Source: Deltaproteobacteria bacterium (GTDB taxonomy: Bacteria > Myxococcota_A > UBA9160 > SMWR01). From it: 6,049 bases of DNA. The stretch is taken from assembly GCA_019313605.1 (NCBI GenBank), contig JAFDAW010000174.1:1-6049 (forward strand), given 5' to 3'. The notes below the pieces were generated by a model. That model was given only the letters and a program-made list of their open reading frames with translations, was not told the DNA's origin and made no database searches. Below, in pieces: positions 5,197 through 6,049 of this stretch (the stretch's first letter is position 1; every line of letters starts with the position of its first letter). The position numbers and the translations under genes are program-made.

Positions 5197-6049
5197 GCGC
5201 CGACGCCGTCCACGACGAGCAGAGTCTCGGAAAGGCCTACGACGCGCGTTTGCTGATGCGCTTGTGGCCCTACTTGCGCCCCTACAAGTGGTTCATCGCG
5301 CTCGATCTGCTGCTGTTCGTACCGCTCTTTGCACTCGAACTCGCACCCGCGTGGATCATCAAGAAAGGGTTGGACAATGTCTTTGCAGGGGCTGGCTCGG
5401 GCGACTCCGCGCTCGCGGCCGCCGATTCTGCGAACCCGGTCGCGCAGTGGGCTACGGGGATTCTCGATCCCCCCGCGATGATTTCGCCGCTCATCTGGCT
5501 CGTGCTGCTCTACGCGTTCGTCTCACTGGCTCTCGCGGGTCTTCAGTTCATCTACATGTATCTGTCGGCCTGGGTGGGCCAGCTCGCGATGCGGGACTTG
5601 CGGGTCGAGATCTTCGGTCACATCCAGCGTCTGCATCTGGGTTTCTTCGATCGCTACCCGGTCGGTCGCCTCGTCACCCGCGCGACCAACGACGTCGAGA
5701 ACCTCGCTGAGATGTTTTCGGCTGGACTCGTCGCGTTGATCACCGACGTCGTGAAGATGATCGGCTTCGCGGCCGTCCTGTTTGCCATCAGCTGGAAACT
5801 CTCGCTCGCCACGTTCGCCGTCGTGCCGGTACTTGCCATTGCTGCGGTCGTATTCCGGCTGAAGGTTCGCGATGCCTATCGCGAAACCCGTCTGCGCATC
5901 GCGCGCATCAACGCGCAGCTGCAGGAGACGATCAGCGGGATGAAGGTGGTGCAGCTGTTTACGCGAGAACAGCGCAATGCAGCGGAATTCGACCAGATGA
6001 ACGCGTACAACCGCAACGCCTGGCAGAGTTCGAATCGCTGGGAGGGGAG
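5193..6049 (+). CDS. ABC exporter half-transporter, second subunit (MdlB/LmrD/TM288-like), 5' part
   Basis: The reading frame is open from GTG 5193 to the window edge, giving 285 complete codons with no stop. The visible part is the membrane domain. It has a cytosolic lead-in with RLWPYLRPYKW (23-33), a first helix near 33-52 and a second near 99-124. The conserved elbow and coupling region reads FFDRYPVGRLVTRATNDVENL (first residues 151-170), with helices 3 and 4 near 176-197 and 202-222. The stretch LQETISGMKVVQLFTRE (243-259) is the coupling-helix motif shared by MsbA/MdlB-like exporters; the preceding subunit has a close counterpart (LQETISGISVVKTYAME). The ATPase domain lies beyond the window, so the prediction that it carries the intact catalytic Glu cannot be tested here. 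The loop between helices 1 and 2 (about 57-98) is long, with an Ala/Ser/Asp-rich segment. Overlap with the previous gene implies co-translation and assembly as a heterodimer. Confidence 0.9.
   Translation, partial: MSADAVHDEQSLGKAYDARLLMRLWPYLRPYKWFIALDLLLFVPLFALELAPAWIIKKGLDNVFAGAGSGDSALAAADSANPVAQWATGILDPPAMISPLIWLVLLYAFVSLALAGLQFIYMYLSAWVGQLAMRDLRVEIFGHIQRLHLGFFDRYPVGRLVTRATNDVENLAEMFSAGLVALITDVVKMIGFAAVLFAISWKLSLATFAVVPVLAIAAVVFRLKVRDAYRETRLRIARINAQLQETISGMKVVQLFTREQRNAAEFDQMNAYNRNAWQSSNRWEG

Noticed and set aside
4946..5710. A 254-codon plus-strand frame bridging the junction of the two ABC genes.
   Set aside because: It is Arg/Ser-rich and lies in the wrong frame over both exporter genes, whose conserved motifs account for the sequence.

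Overview
The window comes from a GC-rich bacterium (roughly 60-65% GC by eye, strong G/C preference at third codon positions). Non-ATG starts are frequent: three of the five genes appear to begin with GTG. The protein repertoire (purine synthesis, a TIGR04283-type glycosyltransferase, a two-gene ABC exporter) fits a Gram-negative such as a deltaproteobacterial or myxobacterial lineage, but nothing seen here fixes the taxonomy. No tRNA, rRNA, CRISPR array, insertion sequence or phage gene is visible. Coding density is near complete; the only non-coding stretches are 1-75 and about 59 bp at 2664-2722.

Left part, minus strand: a two-gene operon is transcribed leftwards. It holds purM (AIR synthetase, 2663 down to 1503), followed with a one-base TAATG stop/start overlap by a 475-residue FAD/NAD(P)-binding oxidoreductase-like protein (1503 down to 76) whose substrate cannot be named. 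PurM carries an unusual lysine/serine-rich N-terminal extension of about 33 residues. Downstream of the operon, at the very edge of the window, lies a perfect 29-bp inverted repeat with a 2-nt loop (1-60), much more AT-rich than its surroundings.

Centre: a short divergent intergenic region (2664-2722) separates the two operons. Each strand carries CTATC followed exactly 8 nt later by the GTG start codon. The purM side also has a perfect TTGACA -35 box. Taken at face value, both transcripts would start at or next to the first base of the start codon (leaderless), which is an inference.

Right part, plus strand: three genes overlap by 4 nt at each junction (ATGA, GTGA) and so form a tightly coupled operon. 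They are a family-2-like glycosyltransferase of the TIGR04283 type (2723-3391), a complete ABC exporter half-transporter with a degenerate Walker B (Asp at the catalytic Glu position; 3388-5196), and the 5' part of a second ABC exporter half-transporter cut by the window end (5193-6049). The two ABC genes look like the subunits of a heterodimeric exporter of the MdlAB/LmrCD/TM287-288 type. The coupling to a glycosyltransferase suggests, without proving, that the operon makes and exports or flips a glycosylated lipid or metabolite.

No clearly new defence or mobile system is visible. The points most worth a second look are the edge palindrome, the PurM tail, the symmetric putative leaderless promoters and the glycosyltransferase/heterodimeric-exporter operon.
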